A stretch of DNA of 64,000 nt, taken from a bacterium (GTDB lineage Bacteria > Pseudomonadota > Gammaproteobacteria > Pseudomonadales > Moraxellaceae). The position numbers and the translations under genes are program-made. The notes beneath the pieces are model-generated. The model did no database searches. It was not told where the DNA came from and worked only from the letters and a program-made list of their open reading frames with translations. This document shows, piece by piece, positions 8,925-17,753 of the stretch. The stretch covers positions 1 through 64,000 of the forward strand of contig JAQSDB010000007.1 in the NCBI GenBank assembly GCA_029945725.1. The letters run 5' to 3'. The stretch's first letter is position 1; each line of letters opens with the position of its first letter.

Positions 8925-9986
8925 TTACTTGCCAGTAATGAGTTGTTGTCCAGCCCGGTTTTGATCAGGGTCTTCCAGGGCACGGCATGATGCACCCCGT
9001 GCATCCGGACTGGCGCCTGCACGGATGTCGCGCCAGAAGCGGCGCAAGAGACTGGCCGTGCGATGCGGACGTTCCACCATGGGCAGGTGCCCCACGCCCG
9101 GCAACACCGTCAGGCGAGCCTCGGGAATGAGTGTCTTGAAGGTATCGGCGCAGGAAACGTGCAGCACCTGGTCCTGCGCCCCCCAGAGAATGAACACCGG
9201 CACAGTGATGGCCGAAAAGGCCGGCAGCGATTCGTCCGGCGCATTCTGCAAAAGATGGCGGAACATGTGCTCGTTCACATGCCGGCGCGACACCAGCTCC
9301 TGGTACATGGCGGGTGCCATCAGCCATGCCAGCGTGCGGCTTTCCATCACGGTAGTGAGCAGGTCCAGCACGCCTTTCAGGTTGTGCGCGATCAGGCCGT
9401 TGCGGCCCTGCATCAGCTGCTGCTCGAAACGCGTGTGTCTTGTCCCGGCCACGCCCGCTGCATTCATCAGTGTGACGCTGTGCAGCAAGTCTGGATGTCG
9501 CGCCGCCAGCAGGCCGGCAATGCCGCCGCCCATGGAGCTGCCCACCACATGCGCCGGCGCCGGCACCACGGCCCGCATCCATTCCGCCACGCGCGCCACC
9601 TGCTGGTCCATGCCATAGCAGACGGCGGCATGAAAATGACTTTCACCCCAGCCCGGCAGATCGGGAATGAACAACTGGTAACGCCGCGCCAGAAACGGCA
9701 GCAGCGGTAACCAGTTTTCCTTGCTGGCACCAAAGCCGTGCAACAGCACCAGCGATTCACCGGAAGGATTGCCCCCCTGCAACCAGACCATGCGCTGGCC
9801 GTCGACAAAACGGTGACAGGTGCGCAGCCCCGTGACCGTGCCATGCAGGCGATGCAGCAGCGGCATCAGGCTGCGGTAACGCCAGTCACGGATGCGTTCA
9901 TGCCGGAGCGGACGCGCCCGTGCCAGATAGGCCGGCCCCACGGCGCTGATAAAACCGCGTTCGAGATTTTCGAGGACCTGATTCAC
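8925..9986 (-). CDS. Alpha/beta hydrolase (last gene of monooxygenase operon)
   Basis: 353 residues. An N-terminal helical extension of about 65 residues precedes the hydrolase fold: VLLHGFGASKENW, IPDLPGWGES, the nucleophile elbow GSSMGGG, FILWGAQDQVL with the likely acid, and GVGHLPMVERP with the catalytic His. It begins 10 bases after the monooxygenase stop, so it is in the same operon. In that context an esterase/lactonase acting on the ester produced by a Baeyer-Villiger enzyme is a reasonable inference, but the sequence does not fix the substrate. The last 25 residues after about 330 look unstructured. Confidence 0.87.
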   Translation of the reverse strand: MNQVLENLERGFISAVGPAYLARARPLRHERIRDWRYRSLMPLLHRLHGTVTGLRTCHRFVDGQRMVWLQGGNPSGESLVLLHGFGASKENWLPLLPFLARRYQLFIPDLPGWGESHFHAAVCYGMDQQVARVAEWMRAVVPAPAHVVGSSMGGGIAGLLAARHPDLLHSVTLMNAAGVAGTRHTRFEQQLMQGRNGLIAHNLKGVLDLLTTVMESRTLAWLMAPAMYQELVSRRHVNEHMFRHLLQNAPDESLPAFSAITVPVFILWGAQDQVLHVSCADTFKTLIPEARLTVLPGVGHLPMVERPHRTASLLRRFWRDIRAGASPDARGASCRALEDPDQNRAGQQLITGK

Positions 9987-9996
9987 CGCACGCTCC

Positions 9997-11532
9997 TCAT
10001 GCGCGGGTCACGCGGTAATCCTGCAGCTCGAAATGCTGCATCTGTTTCGCGTATTGCGTGGCAAAGCCGGGATACATGGTGGCGTTGTAGCCGTCTTCCG
10101 TGAGGTACCAGCTTTTGCAGCCGGAATTCCAGTTGGTTCTGGCCAGACGCTTCTGCATCTCTTCGTTGTGGCGCTGCTGTACCTCGGGTTTTACATCGAG
10201 TGACTTCAGGTTTTGATCCAGCAGCAGGCGTATGCCCTGCACCGCGTAATCAATCTGCGACTCCATGTAGACCAGCGCCGAGTTGTGGCCGGGGCCGGAG
10301 TTGGGGCCGAAGGTGAAATAAAGATTGGGATAACCCGTCACGTTGATGCTCTTGTAGGCCTGCGAACCGCGCGACCATTCCTTGTCGAGCTGGCGTCCGC
10401 CGATACCGGTCACCGGGAACGGCGTGCCGCTCTTGCAGACATCAAAGCCGGTGGCAAAGACGATGCAGTCGACCTGGTGCTCGATGCCCTCGGCGCTGCG
10501 AATGCCTTTGGGACTGAGGGTGGCAATCGGCCAGGTGACAAGCTTGCAGTTATCTTTCTGCAGCGCCGGATAGTAGTCACTCGACATCAGCACGCGCTTG
10601 CAGCCAATGCGGAAATCCGGTGTCAGCTGGCGGCGCATCCAGCCGTCCTTGACCTGGTGCCGCAAGTGCGCCCGGCTCACGCGCTCCACCAGTGCCGTCA
10701 GCGGTGAATGCCAGATGATGCCCAGCGCCATGGATTCATGGCCGTAGAAAAGCGCCTTGCGCAAGGCTGTCTGTGCCGCCGGCACACGCCGGAACAGCGT
10801 CTTTTGCCATTCCGGCGAGCGGTAATCCGGACGCGGCAGCACCCAGCCCGGCGTACGCTGGAACACCTTCACGAACTGCGCCTGTTTCACCAGCTCGGGA
10901 ATGATCTGGACGCCGCTGGCACCCGTGCCGATGACCGCCACGCGTTTGCCGCGGAAATCATAATCATGGTCCCACTTCGCGCTGTGGATCATGTGGCCTT
11001 CATAAGTGTCGATGCCGGGCATGTCCGGGAAGCTGGCATTCGACAGCGGCCCCGGGGCCATGATGACGGCCCGCGCACGATGGCTTTCACCACTGCCGGT
11101 GCTGGCGGTCCAGATGCCGGCAACTTCGTCAAAGGTGATGCCGGTGACATTCGTGCCGAAACGGATCAGCGGCTCAAGCCCGAAACCCTTCACCAGATGA
11201 TGGATGTACGCCAGGATTTCGCGGCTGCCGGAAAAGCCGCGCGACCAGTCGGGATTCTGTGCGAAGGAATAGGAATACAGGTTGGAGGGAATGTCACAGG
11301 CGGCGCCGGGATAGGAGTTGTCGCGCCAGGTGCCGCCGACTTCCTGCGCGCGTTCCAGTATCACGATGTCGTTGATGCCTGCCTGGCGCAGGCGGATTGC
11401 CGCGCCAAGGCCGGCAAAGCCGGCACCGATGATGAGCACGCTGGAGGGTGCCGGCATTGCCGGCGTGGCCACTTTCTTTACCGGTGTTACCGACTTCATT
11501 TTCTTGATCCCGTTCATGGCGCGAATGCTCAT
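9997..11532 (-). CDS. Flavin-binding monooxygenase, Baeyer-Villiger type
   Basis: 511 residues with an N-terminal FAD dinucleotide fold (IIGAGFAGLG, G36/G38/G41), ILERAQEVGGTWRDNSYPGAACD, a second NADPH fold (VIGTGASGVQ, about 199-208), and between them Y177-x-G-x3-H183-x3-W187-D. That matches the type I Baeyer-Villiger fingerprint F-x-G-x3-H-x3-W except for Tyr in place of Phe. Such enzymes insert oxygen next to a ketone or oxidise heteroatoms. The start overlaps the stop of the diiron protein gene by 4 bases, supporting the 511-residue form with its basic N-terminal extension. Neighbours (SDR, diiron protein, hydrolase) suggest an alcohol-ketone-ester-acid route; the substrate is unknown. 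Confidence 0.92.
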   Translation of the reverse strand: MSIRAMNGIKKMKSVTPVKKVATPAMPAPSSVLIIGAGFAGLGAAIRLRQAGINDIVILERAQEVGGTWRDNSYPGAACDIPSNLYSYSFAQNPDWSRGFSGSREILAYIHHLVKGFGLEPLIRFGTNVTGITFDEVAGIWTASTGSGESHRARAVIMAPGPLSNASFPDMPGIDTYEGHMIHSAKWDHDYDFRGKRVAVIGTGASGVQIIPELVKQAQFVKVFQRTPGWVLPRPDYRSPEWQKTLFRRVPAAQTALRKALFYGHESMALGIIWHSPLTALVERVSRAHLRHQVKDGWMRRQLTPDFRIGCKRVLMSSDYYPALQKDNCKLVTWPIATLSPKGIRSAEGIEHQVDCIVFATGFDVCKSGTPFPVTGIGGRQLDKEWSRGSQAYKSINVTGYPNLYFTFGPNSGPGHNSALVYMESQIDYAVQGIRLLLDQNLKSLDVKPEVQQRHNEEMQKRLARTNWNSGCKSWYLTEDGYNATMYPGFATQYAKQMQHFELQDYRVTRA

Positions 11533-12455
11533 GCCTCTGGTCTCCAGGTGATTTCATTCACCCAGCTTGGCGTCGATGGCAGCAGTGCCGCCGGAATGTA
11601 GTCACTGGCCCTGACGGCAGCATCGACAGGCACGTGATACAGGCGATTGCGCCGGTTCATCACCCACTGGCCATGGCGGCTGATGAACTGGTACCAGGGA
11701 TTGCGGCGGCCCTGCGCGGTACGGCCGCCGATCTTGCGGAACTTCTCCATGGCGTCATAAAGGCTTTCTTCCTTCAGGCCCATCCTGACGATGTTGTCGC
11801 GCATGCGGTTGAGCAGCGGAAAATAGGCGGCGACGCCCAGCAGCAGTCGCGGGTCGATCATGGTGGCCAGCATTTTCAGGGTATTGCGATAAACACTGCC
11901 ATGGCCCTGCAACTCCATCACATGAAAACCAACGCCAAGATGTCGCGACTCATCGTCGTTGATTTTTTCAAAAACGCGGTGGCATACCGGATCATGCACG
12001 GTATCCAGAAGAAACTTGCAGAGTGCGCCATCAAGCGCAATTTCCAGCATGGGAATCACCGTGCCCAGCGCCTCCAGCGGCATGTCGTCGCTGTAACGAT
12101 CCAGCCACTCGATGGCAAACAGGAGATTGGGATTGGGCCTTGGCATCACGTCGCCATCAAGCATGCCCCAGCGCTTCATCAGGGCCATTTCGGCATTGGC
12201 GTGACGCTGCTCTTCGGCATGAAAATACGTATAGATCTGCTTCAGCGTATCGTTCGGCGCCTTTTTCGCCATGGCGGCAAAACCGCGCGCACCGATGTGT
12301 TCAATCCACATGAGGTCAGCCATGAAAGCCTTGAGTTCGGGCCACTGTTCCGGCGTGACGAGTTCAACGCCAGGTGCCTCCCAGTCGATGTCGGCCAGGG
12401 CCCACTGGCTGCCCTTTATTTTTTCCAGCATCTTGTCGAGATCAATGGATGCCAT
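11529..12455 (-). CDS. Ferritin-like diiron-type protein
   Basis: 308 residues, largely helical. Two ExxH-type metal motifs are visible: HAEEQRH (about 79-85) and DDESRH (about 168-173), with further Glu/His in MWIEHIGAR (about 49-57) and MLEIALDG (about 136-143). This spacing resembles ferritin-like/ribonucleotide-reductase-R2-like carboxylate-bridged diiron proteins such as desaturases and oxygenases. No signal or membrane segment. It lies between an SDR (75 bases upstream) and a Baeyer-Villiger-type monooxygenase (4-base overlap), so it probably supplies an oxidation step in the same route. The specific reaction is not recognisable. Confidence 0.8.
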   Translation of the reverse strand: MASIDLDKMLEKIKGSQWALADIDWEAPGVELVTPEQWPELKAFMADLMWIEHIGARGFAAMAKKAPNDTLKQIYTYFHAEEQRHANAEMALMKRWGMLDGDVMPRPNPNLLFAIEWLDRYSDDMPLEALGTVIPMLEIALDGALCKFLLDTVHDPVCHRVFEKINDDESRHLGVGFHVMELQGHGSVYRNTLKMLATMIDPRLLLGVAAYFPLLNRMRDNIVRMGLKEESLYDAMEKFRKIGGRTAQGRRNPWYQFISRHGQWVMNRRNRLYHVPVDAAVRASDYIPAALLPSTPSWVNEITWRPEA

Positions 12456-12530
12456 CGTGTTTTTCCTCTGGTTGCCAACAGGATTCAGGTCAATGTTTCA
12501 GGCTGCCGTACGTCACGACGGCAAACGTGG

Positions 12531-13364
12531 TCACGTGGCAGAACGGCGCGCCATAACACGGCCGATCAGGCCGGAACCCCGGTTGTAGCTGACCGGTGCC
12601 AGACGCTTCATGCGCCAGACCATGCGCGCATCAAACTGCGGCAGCACGTAAAGCTGGTTGCGGTCTAGCGCATTGAGCGTGGTGTTGGCGACGGTGTCGG
12701 CAGACATGCCGGTCCACGCCATGAGGCGCTGGCCCATTTTCGAGGTGCCCTCCGGAATGCGGCCGTCACGCACGATGTTGGTTTTGACAAAGGTCGGGCA
12801 CAGCGCCGTGACATGAACGCCGGAGCCGGCCATTTCAGCCTTGAGGGTTTCGGAAAGCGCCAGCACCGCCGCCTTGGTGACGTTGTACGGGCCCATCAGC
12901 GGCGCCGCCGCAAAGCTCGCCGTGGAGCAGACATTGATGATGCCGCCGCGACCGAGTGCCCGCAGCTTCGGGGCAAACACATGGCAGCCGTGAATCACGC
13001 CCCACATGTTCACGCCCACGGCCCAGTGCCAGTCCTCGATGGAAATCTCGCCAACGGGCATGCCACCGATGCCGACGCCGGCGTTGTTCACCACCAGATC
13101 CACCGGCCCCTGCAGCCACTGTTCGGATTTTTCTGCGAGGGATTCAACGCTGGCGAGACTGGAAACATCGCATTCCAGCGCCAGCGCCTGGCCACCCGCC
13201 GCCAGGATCATCGCGACGGTTTCCTCGGCCGTGGCCAGACGGATGTCCGAGCAGACAACGCGGCCGCCACGACGGGCCAGCTCCAGCGCAAAGGCCCGGC
13301 CTATGCCGCTGCCTGCGCCCGTGACCACGGCAGAAGACTGCCTGCTGCATTTCTTTCCGAACAT
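12531..13364 (-). CDS. Short-chain dehydrogenase/reductase
   Basis: 277 residues with the classical SDR pattern: TGAGSGIGR cofactor motif, DVSS, NNAGVGIGG, catalytic Ser in NVCSTASF, and YNVTK with Tyr and Lys four apart. The acidic residue after strand 2 (CSDIR) favours NAD(H). It is first in the minus-strand operon and divergent from a TetR gene across a 150-bp spacer. It likely oxidises an alcohol to the ketone used by the downstream monooxygenase (inference). Confidence 0.93.
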   Translation of the reverse strand: MFGKKCSRQSSAVVTGAGSGIGRAFALELARRGGRVVCSDIRLATAEETVAMILAAGGQALALECDVSSLASVESLAEKSEQWLQGPVDLVVNNAGVGIGGMPVGEISIEDWHWAVGVNMWGVIHGCHVFAPKLRALGRGGIINVCSTASFAAAPLMGPYNVTKAAVLALSETLKAEMAGSGVHVTALCPTFVKTNIVRDGRIPEGTSKMGQRLMAWTGMSADTVANTTLNALDRNQLYVLPQFDARMVWRMKRLAPVSYNRGSGLIGRVMARRSAT

Positions 13365-13442
13365 GGTGATCCCCGTTAACCGTCATTCGCGGCAGGCGGA
13401 TGCCCGTCGCATTGACCATTACATCGATGGGTGTCACCTTAT

Positions 13443-13471
13443 TCCGACTATTTGTTCGGATTCAATTCGGA
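13443..13471. promoter_or_regulatory. Candidate TetR operator in the SDR/TetR divergent spacer
   Basis: Arms ATTCCGA and TCGGATT are separated by 8 bases (one arm mismatch), followed by a further half-site ATTCGGA about 10 bases on. It lies in the 149-bp region between the divergent SDR and TetR genes, the usual place for autoregulatory TetR operators. Binding is not shown. Confidence 0.45.
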
Positions 13472-13513
13472 AATCCGCTTCTTTATCCAAACGCCCTTCA
13501 GGAGCCGACTGCC

Positions 13514-14140
13514 ATGGCACGCAAACCGCAGCAACAGCGCTCCAAAGCCACCGTCGATGCCATCATCGAGGCCAGCTTCATCTGTGTGGCAAGGGACGGC
13601 ACCGCTGCCACCACGACCCGCCACATCGCCGACGTAGCCGGCATCAGCGTCGGCTCGCTGTATGAATACTTCAGCAACAAGGAAATGATTTTTGACGCCA
13701 TGAACGAGCGCTTTGTCGCCGACGTGGTGGCCATGCTGCAACCCCTGGTGCCGGTCATTGCACGCCTGCCTATCGGTGAAGCCGTGAAGCTCATCCTCGG
13801 ACACTTCGAGGATTTTCTCGGCAGGAATGACCAGCGCTATCTGAAGTGCGCACGCCAGGCCATGGGCGTGGACATCAAGGACCACCTGGGGCCCATCACC
13901 AGGGTGCTGATGGACATCGTGATGCAGCACGTGATGCATCATCCCGAACACATGCGCCTGCGCCATATTCCGGCGATGAGTTACATCTTCATCAACGGCG
14001 GCATTTTTGCCATCGTGCGTCACCTTTCCGATCCCAGTCCGCCGATCAGTTATGAAGAGCTGGCCCAGGGTCTGGCCGACATGATCAGTCATTATGTCGC
14101 GCAGGAAATGCTGCTGACGGCACCCGCAACGCAGGATTGA
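13514..14140 (+). CDS. TetR family transcriptional regulator
   Basis: 208 residues from the ATG at 13514, which has AGGAG 9 bases upstream; the frame is open further back, but that part covers the divergent promoter region. The N-terminal helix-turn-helix matches TetR: RSKATVDAIIEASFICVARDG, TTTRHIADVAGISVGSLYEYF, SNKEMIFDAM. The C-terminal ligand-binding domain is helical with no recognised ligand. Its divergent position makes it the probable repressor of the SDR-diiron-monooxygenase-hydrolase operon and of itself. Confidence 0.92.
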   Translation: MARKPQQQRSKATVDAIIEASFICVARDGTAATTTRHIADVAGISVGSLYEYFSNKEMIFDAMNERFVADVVAMLQPLVPVIARLPIGEAVKLILGHFEDFLGRNDQRYLKCARQAMGVDIKDHLGPITRVLMDIVMQHVMHHPEHMRLRHIPAMSYIFINGGIFAIVRHLSDPSPPISYEELAQGLADMISHYVAQEMLLTAPATQD

Positions 14141-14320
14141 ATCCGGACGCCCTCCTGCGCCAGCATCCCGCCATTGCCATCGCCTTTCGTTGGCATGCGT
14201 TAACCAAGGCGGGTGCATGCGCTTTGCACCCGTCTGATAACACCTCGCTCTGGCGCACATCCACCCGGCAAAGGCACACTGGGCAACACACCACGTACTC
14301 CAGACCTTTGCAGGAATCCC

Positions 14321-15475
14321 ATGCATCACGATTTCGACACGCCGATAGATCGCCGCGGCAGTGACAGCCTGAAATGGGCAAAATACGCTGGCCGCCGTTC
14401 CCGCCACGGTGAAGAAATCATCCCCATGTGGGTGGCCGACATGGATTTCGCGGCGCCACCGGCCGTGCTCTCGGCGCTGCAGCAGCGCATTGCGCATGGC
14501 GTTCTCGGCTACAGCCACAGCCGACCCGAGTTCCTGCAGGCCATCACCGGCGCCATGGCGCGCGATTACGGCTGGAGCATTGAACCGGAATGGATTGTGC
14601 CGCTGGCCGGTCTCGTCTCCGGCCTCAATATCGCCAGCCGCAGCATCGGTGAAAAAGGCGACGCCATTGTTACCGCCACGCCGGTTTACCCTGCCCTTTT
14701 CACCGCGCCGGTGAATATGGAACGCGAATGTGTGCGCATTCCGCTGGATGAAAACTGGGGCTGGGACATGGATGCCGTGGCCGCGGCACACACGCCCCGC
14801 ACCAAAGGCCTGATGCTCTGTCACCCGCATAATCCGGTCGGCCGGGTCTGGCATGAAGCCGAGCTGAGCGGCATTGCGGAGTACGCTGAAAAAAACGATC
14901 TGGTGGTGGTCAGCGATGAAATTCACTGCGACATGATGCTGGAGCCGGGCGCACGGCATCGCCCCTTTGCCCTGCTGTCACCGCAGATGGCACGCCGCAC
15001 CATCACCCTGATGGCGCCTTCCAAAACCTACAACATCCCCGGCCTCGGCGCGGACTTCGCCATCATTCCGGACACGCCATTACGACAGCGTTTCCAGTCC
15101 GCCATGGCCGGTATCGCTCCGCACCTGAACGTGCTCGGCATGGTCGCCACGACGGCGGCCTATGCGCAATGCGTGGACTGGCGCCACGGCCTGCTCGACT
15201 ACCTGCGCAACAACCGGGATCTGGTGATGACGCTTGATGGCGTCAGGGGCTTGCGCGTCATCAAACCAGAGGCCACGTATCTCGCCTGGATTGATTGCCG
15301 CGCGACGTCCCTGGAAAACCCGCAGGCCTTTTTCGAGGCTGCCGGTGTCGGCCTCTCCGCCGGAGAGGATTTTGGCCGTGAAGGATTCCTGCGCCTGAAC
15401 TTCGGCTGCACAACGGCCACCCTGCAGGAAGCCCTGCGCCGCATGCGGCAAGCCCTGGAGGAACACGCCGCCTGA
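14321..15475 (+). CDS. PLP-dependent C-S lyase/aminotransferase, MalY/PatB family
   Basis: 384 residues from ATG 14321, preceded by AGGAA; longer upstream starts lack a good Shine-Dalgarno. Fold-type I aminotransferase features: MWVADMDFAAPPAV at the N-terminus, GYSHSRPEF, LCHPHNPVGRVW, VVSDEIHCDMML (Asp contacting the pyridine N), and the PLP lysine in APSKTYNIPGL. The pattern is that of MalY/PatB cystathionine beta-lyase-like enzymes, which cleave C-S bonds to pyruvate, ammonia and a thiol. It stands alone between the TetR gene and a Crp/Fnr-type regulator. Confidence 0.92.
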   Translation: MHHDFDTPIDRRGSDSLKWAKYAGRRSRHGEEIIPMWVADMDFAAPPAVLSALQQRIAHGVLGYSHSRPEFLQAITGAMARDYGWSIEPEWIVPLAGLVSGLNIASRSIGEKGDAIVTATPVYPALFTAPVNMERECVRIPLDENWGWDMDAVAAAHTPRTKGLMLCHPHNPVGRVWHEAELSGIAEYAEKNDLVVVSDEIHCDMMLEPGARHRPFALLSPQMARRTITLMAPSKTYNIPGLGADFAIIPDTPLRQRFQSAMAGIAPHLNVLGMVATTAAYAQCVDWRHGLLDYLRNNRDLVMTLDGVRGLRVIKPEATYLAWIDCRATSLENPQAFFEAAGVGLSAGEDFGREGFLRLNFGCTTATLQEALRRMRQALEEHAA

Positions 15476-15650
15476 CCATACAGGGCGACGCCAGTTCGGC
15501 CGGCCCCGGATCCCGGCCATCACTGCCAGCCCGGCAAATGCGGTCTAGCGAACAGATAAATACGCCACCACGCGTCAGCATGCAGGATCGGGATTGTTTA
15601 AGCGCCTCTCCCCTGCCATCTGCTGGCTTCTTCATGCTGAGGAGAGTGGA

Positions 15651-16376
15651 GTGACTGCCGTTGCGATGATGCCCATGTTCAACCGGCTGATCGGCAACTT
15701 GCCGCGCAAGGAGCGCGACAGGACGCTGGTTTGTTGTGAACAGGTCGAACTCGTTTTCGGTGACATCCTGAGCAAACCCGGCCAGCCCATCCAGCACGTT
15801 TATTTTCCACTGACGAGTTTTATTTCGCAGATCGCTACCGTGGGTGAACATTCTTCGCTGGAAACGGGATTGATCGGCAATGAAGGCGTGCTCGGCGCGA
15901 CACTGGTGCTGGGAGTAAATTCGGCATTATTGCTGGCCAGGGTACAGGGCCCCGGCATGGCATTGCGCATGACGGCGGGAGAATTCCTGAATGTTTCGCA
16001 TGACAACCCGGTATTGCTGCACGCCTTCAAACGCTATCTTTATGTACAAATGGCGCAACTTTCCCAGACAGCCGTCTGCACCCATTTCCACATGATCGAA
16101 TCGCGCCTGGCACGCTGGCTGTTAATGGCGCACGATCGCGCACACGCCGACCACTTCCATCTTACCCATGAGTTTCTTGCCAGCATGCTTGGCGTGCGCA
16201 GAAGTGCCATTACCATCGCGGCCGGCGCCCTGCAAAAGAGAAAAATAATCAGTTATAGCCGTGGCGGGATTACGGTGCTTGATCGTCACGACCTGGAAGC
16301 TGCATCGTGCGAGTGCTATCAGCTGGGCCGGTCGACCTATGCCCGGATATTTTCCGGTGCAGACGTGCCGGCATAA
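15651..16376 (+). CDS. Crp/Fnr family transcriptional regulator
   Basis: About 241 residues from GTG 15651, which directly follows AGGAGA; the ATG at 15666 is an alternative. An N-terminal cyclic-nucleotide-binding-like beta roll is visible (VELVFGDILSKPGQPIQHVYFPLTSFIS, IGNEGVLGA) without the full cAMP-contact signature, then a C-terminal winged helix (LTHEFLASMLGVRRSAITIAAGALQKRKII). No Fnr-type N-terminal cysteine cluster. The ligand is unknown. It precedes the envelope/stress gene block on the opposite strand and could control it (inference). A perfect terminator follows. Confidence 0.88.
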   Translation: MTAVAMMPMFNRLIGNLPRKERDRTLVCCEQVELVFGDILSKPGQPIQHVYFPLTSFISQIATVGEHSSLETGLIGNEGVLGATLVLGVNSALLLARVQGPGMALRMTAGEFLNVSHDNPVLLHAFKRYLYVQMAQLSQTAVCTHFHMIESRLARWLLMAHDRAHADHFHLTHEFLASMLGVRRSAITIAAGALQKRKIISYSRGGITVLDRHDLEAASCECYQLGRSTYARIFSGADVPA

Positions 16377-16394
16377 CACCAGGAACGATCTTCC

Positions 16395-16436
16395 GCATAA
16401 AAAAACCCGTGACATCCGTCACGGGTTTTTTTATGC
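16395..16436. terminator. Rho-independent terminator
   Basis: A perfect 19-bp stem (arms GCATAAAAAAACCCGTGAC and GTCACGGGTTTTTTTATGC) has a 4-base loop. The A and T tracts make it usable from both strands, ending the Crp/Fnr-type gene and the opposite-strand stress operon. Confidence 0.93.
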
Positions 16437-16528
16437 CTCAGGGAACGATCACGCCTTCAGGTCAAACCGTACCGCTTCATGAAAACATTACTGTAGAGCC
16501 ACTTACAAGCAGGGGCACTCCTGAATGA

Positions 16529-16675
16529 CTACAGGCGTCGCCCCTGAATGACACGAATCAGAACCACCACGATTGCAATGACCAGCAACACATGAATGAG
16601 CCCGCCCATGGTGTAAGAGGTAACCAGACCCAGCAGCCAGAGAACGACCAGAATGACAACGATGGTTTCAAGCAT
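16529..16675 (-). CDS. Small membrane protein, lmo0937/DUF5670-like
   Basis: 48 residues, essentially two hydrophobic helices (LETIVVILVVLWLLGLVTS and GGLIHVLLVIAIVVVLIRV) ending in a basic tail. This matches the lmo0937-type tiny membrane proteins often found among stress genes; the function is unknown. The Met at 16675 has AAGGAG 7-8 bases upstream and is preferred over a longer in-frame start at 16759. Confidence 0.8.
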   Translation of the reverse strand: MLETIVVILVVLWLLGLVTSYTMGGLIHVLLVIAIVVVLIRVIQGRRL

Positions 16676-16847
16676 GGCATTACTCCTTGTTAACAAGTGC
16701 TCCGGAAATTCACCCTGAATATCCGGAACGTTCCACCGACAGCCGCCATACGCTTTCACGTTAATGGCTGACCCGCATCCTGCAGATCGACAACTGCCAG
16801 CGGATCATCTGGACATCCACCACAACGTGATGCATGTCATGGTGCAT

Positions 16848-17138
16848 TTAGTCCTTGAACTTTGCTACGGCTTCATGCATCGAAGTCTTCAGCGAATCCC
16901 ATGCAGACTCCACGCCGCCTTTGACGGAATCCCAGGCATCGGCGCCGGCATTCGACAGTTCGGCAAGTTTGGTACTGGCGACCTGAACCTTGGCATTGAG
17001 CTGGTCGACCAGGCTGTTCAGGTCAAGCTGTGCGTCGGCCGAGCTGCTGGCGGCCTTGGCCTTCAGCTTGTCGATATCCGCCTTCCACTCGTCGAGCTGG
17101 GCCTGTAGTTTCTGTTGGTGCAGTTCTTGATCGTTCAT
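16848..17138 (-). CDS. Coiled-coil stress protein (sll1863-like)
   Basis: 96 residues, no signal, almost wholly helical and rich in Lys, Ala, Asp and Gln. Heptad-like segments run from residue 5 to 60, followed by WDSVKGGVESAWDSLKTSMHEAVAKF. This resembles the sll1863-type stress-response small proteins. It lies 23 bases after the outer-membrane protein gene in a stress-type gene block. Biochemical role unknown. Confidence 0.75.
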   Translation of the reverse strand: MNDQELHQQKLQAQLDEWKADIDKLKAKAASSSADAQLDLNSLVDQLNAKVQVASTKLAELSNAGADAWDSVKGGVESAWDSLKTSMHEAVAKFKD

Positions 17139-17161
17139 GGCAGTTACCTTGTGTTTGTTGA

Positions 17162-17710
17162 TTAAAAGTTTAGCTGCAGGGCAGCAGAGAAGTTATCAAT
17201 ATCCGTGTGATCCATGTTGAAGCGCTCGTATTCCGTCCTCAGCGCCAGGTTATCGGCAAGCTTGAAGCGTACGCCCACACCAAAGGTAAGGCCCGTACCG
17301 TCTTCACTGCGGCTGATATTGTTGAAACGGTTATCCGTATTCCAGAACAGGGCGCCGGCTTTCACGTAGGGCGTAATCGGCTTTTCCTTGCCAAAATCAA
17401 GCACAACACCGGCTGTCCAGCCAGTTGCCTGAATACGGTCAGAGTTTCTGTTGGCAGCGCCGAAATCAATGTACTGGCCTTCAAGCGACAGCATGTTGCT
17501 AATCCCGAAACCCGCCAGCGCCTTCCAGGAAACATGACTCTTGGTGAGATCATTGTTGCTGTTGGTAAAATCCTCCCCGTTCATGCGGCCGTAGCCGACA
17601 CCGCCACCGATATAGGCATGGTTGGCTGAATCGTCTGCAGCAGCATCAACAGAAATTCCAGCAAGGGCGCCAATAACGATAAATGGCAGAATCCGTTTAA
17701 TGCTTTTCAT
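17162..17710 (-). CDS. Outer membrane beta-barrel protein (OmpA/OmpX-like)
   Basis: 182 residues from the Met at 17710, preceded by GGA about 7 bases upstream. The signal peptide ends near DAAADD. The rest is an eight-strand barrel pattern: HAYIGGGVGYGR, SWKALAGFGISNMLSLEGQYIDFG, TGWTAGVVLDF, PYVKAGALFW, TGLTFGVGVRFKLADNLALRTEYERF, ending NFSAALQLNF with the C-terminal Phe needed for outer-membrane insertion. It probably follows the OmpA-DUF4398 gene in one operon (43 bases apart). Confidence 0.88.
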   Translation of the reverse strand: MKSIKRILPFIVIGALAGISVDAAADDSANHAYIGGGVGYGRMNGEDFTNSNNDLTKSHVSWKALAGFGISNMLSLEGQYIDFGAANRNSDRIQATGWTAGVVLDFGKEKPITPYVKAGALFWNTDNRFNNISRSEDGTGLTFGVGVRFKLADNLALRTEYERFNMDHTDIDNFSAALQLNF

Positions 17711-17753
17711 AAAATATTCCATTTTTGTGAACGCGATAAATTGAAGCCAGGGA

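Noticed and set aside
13448-14959. 503-codon minus-strand frame spanning TetR and the PatB-like gene
   Set aside because: It lies opposite two well-supported genes, is rich in His/Arg/Gly and has no motif.
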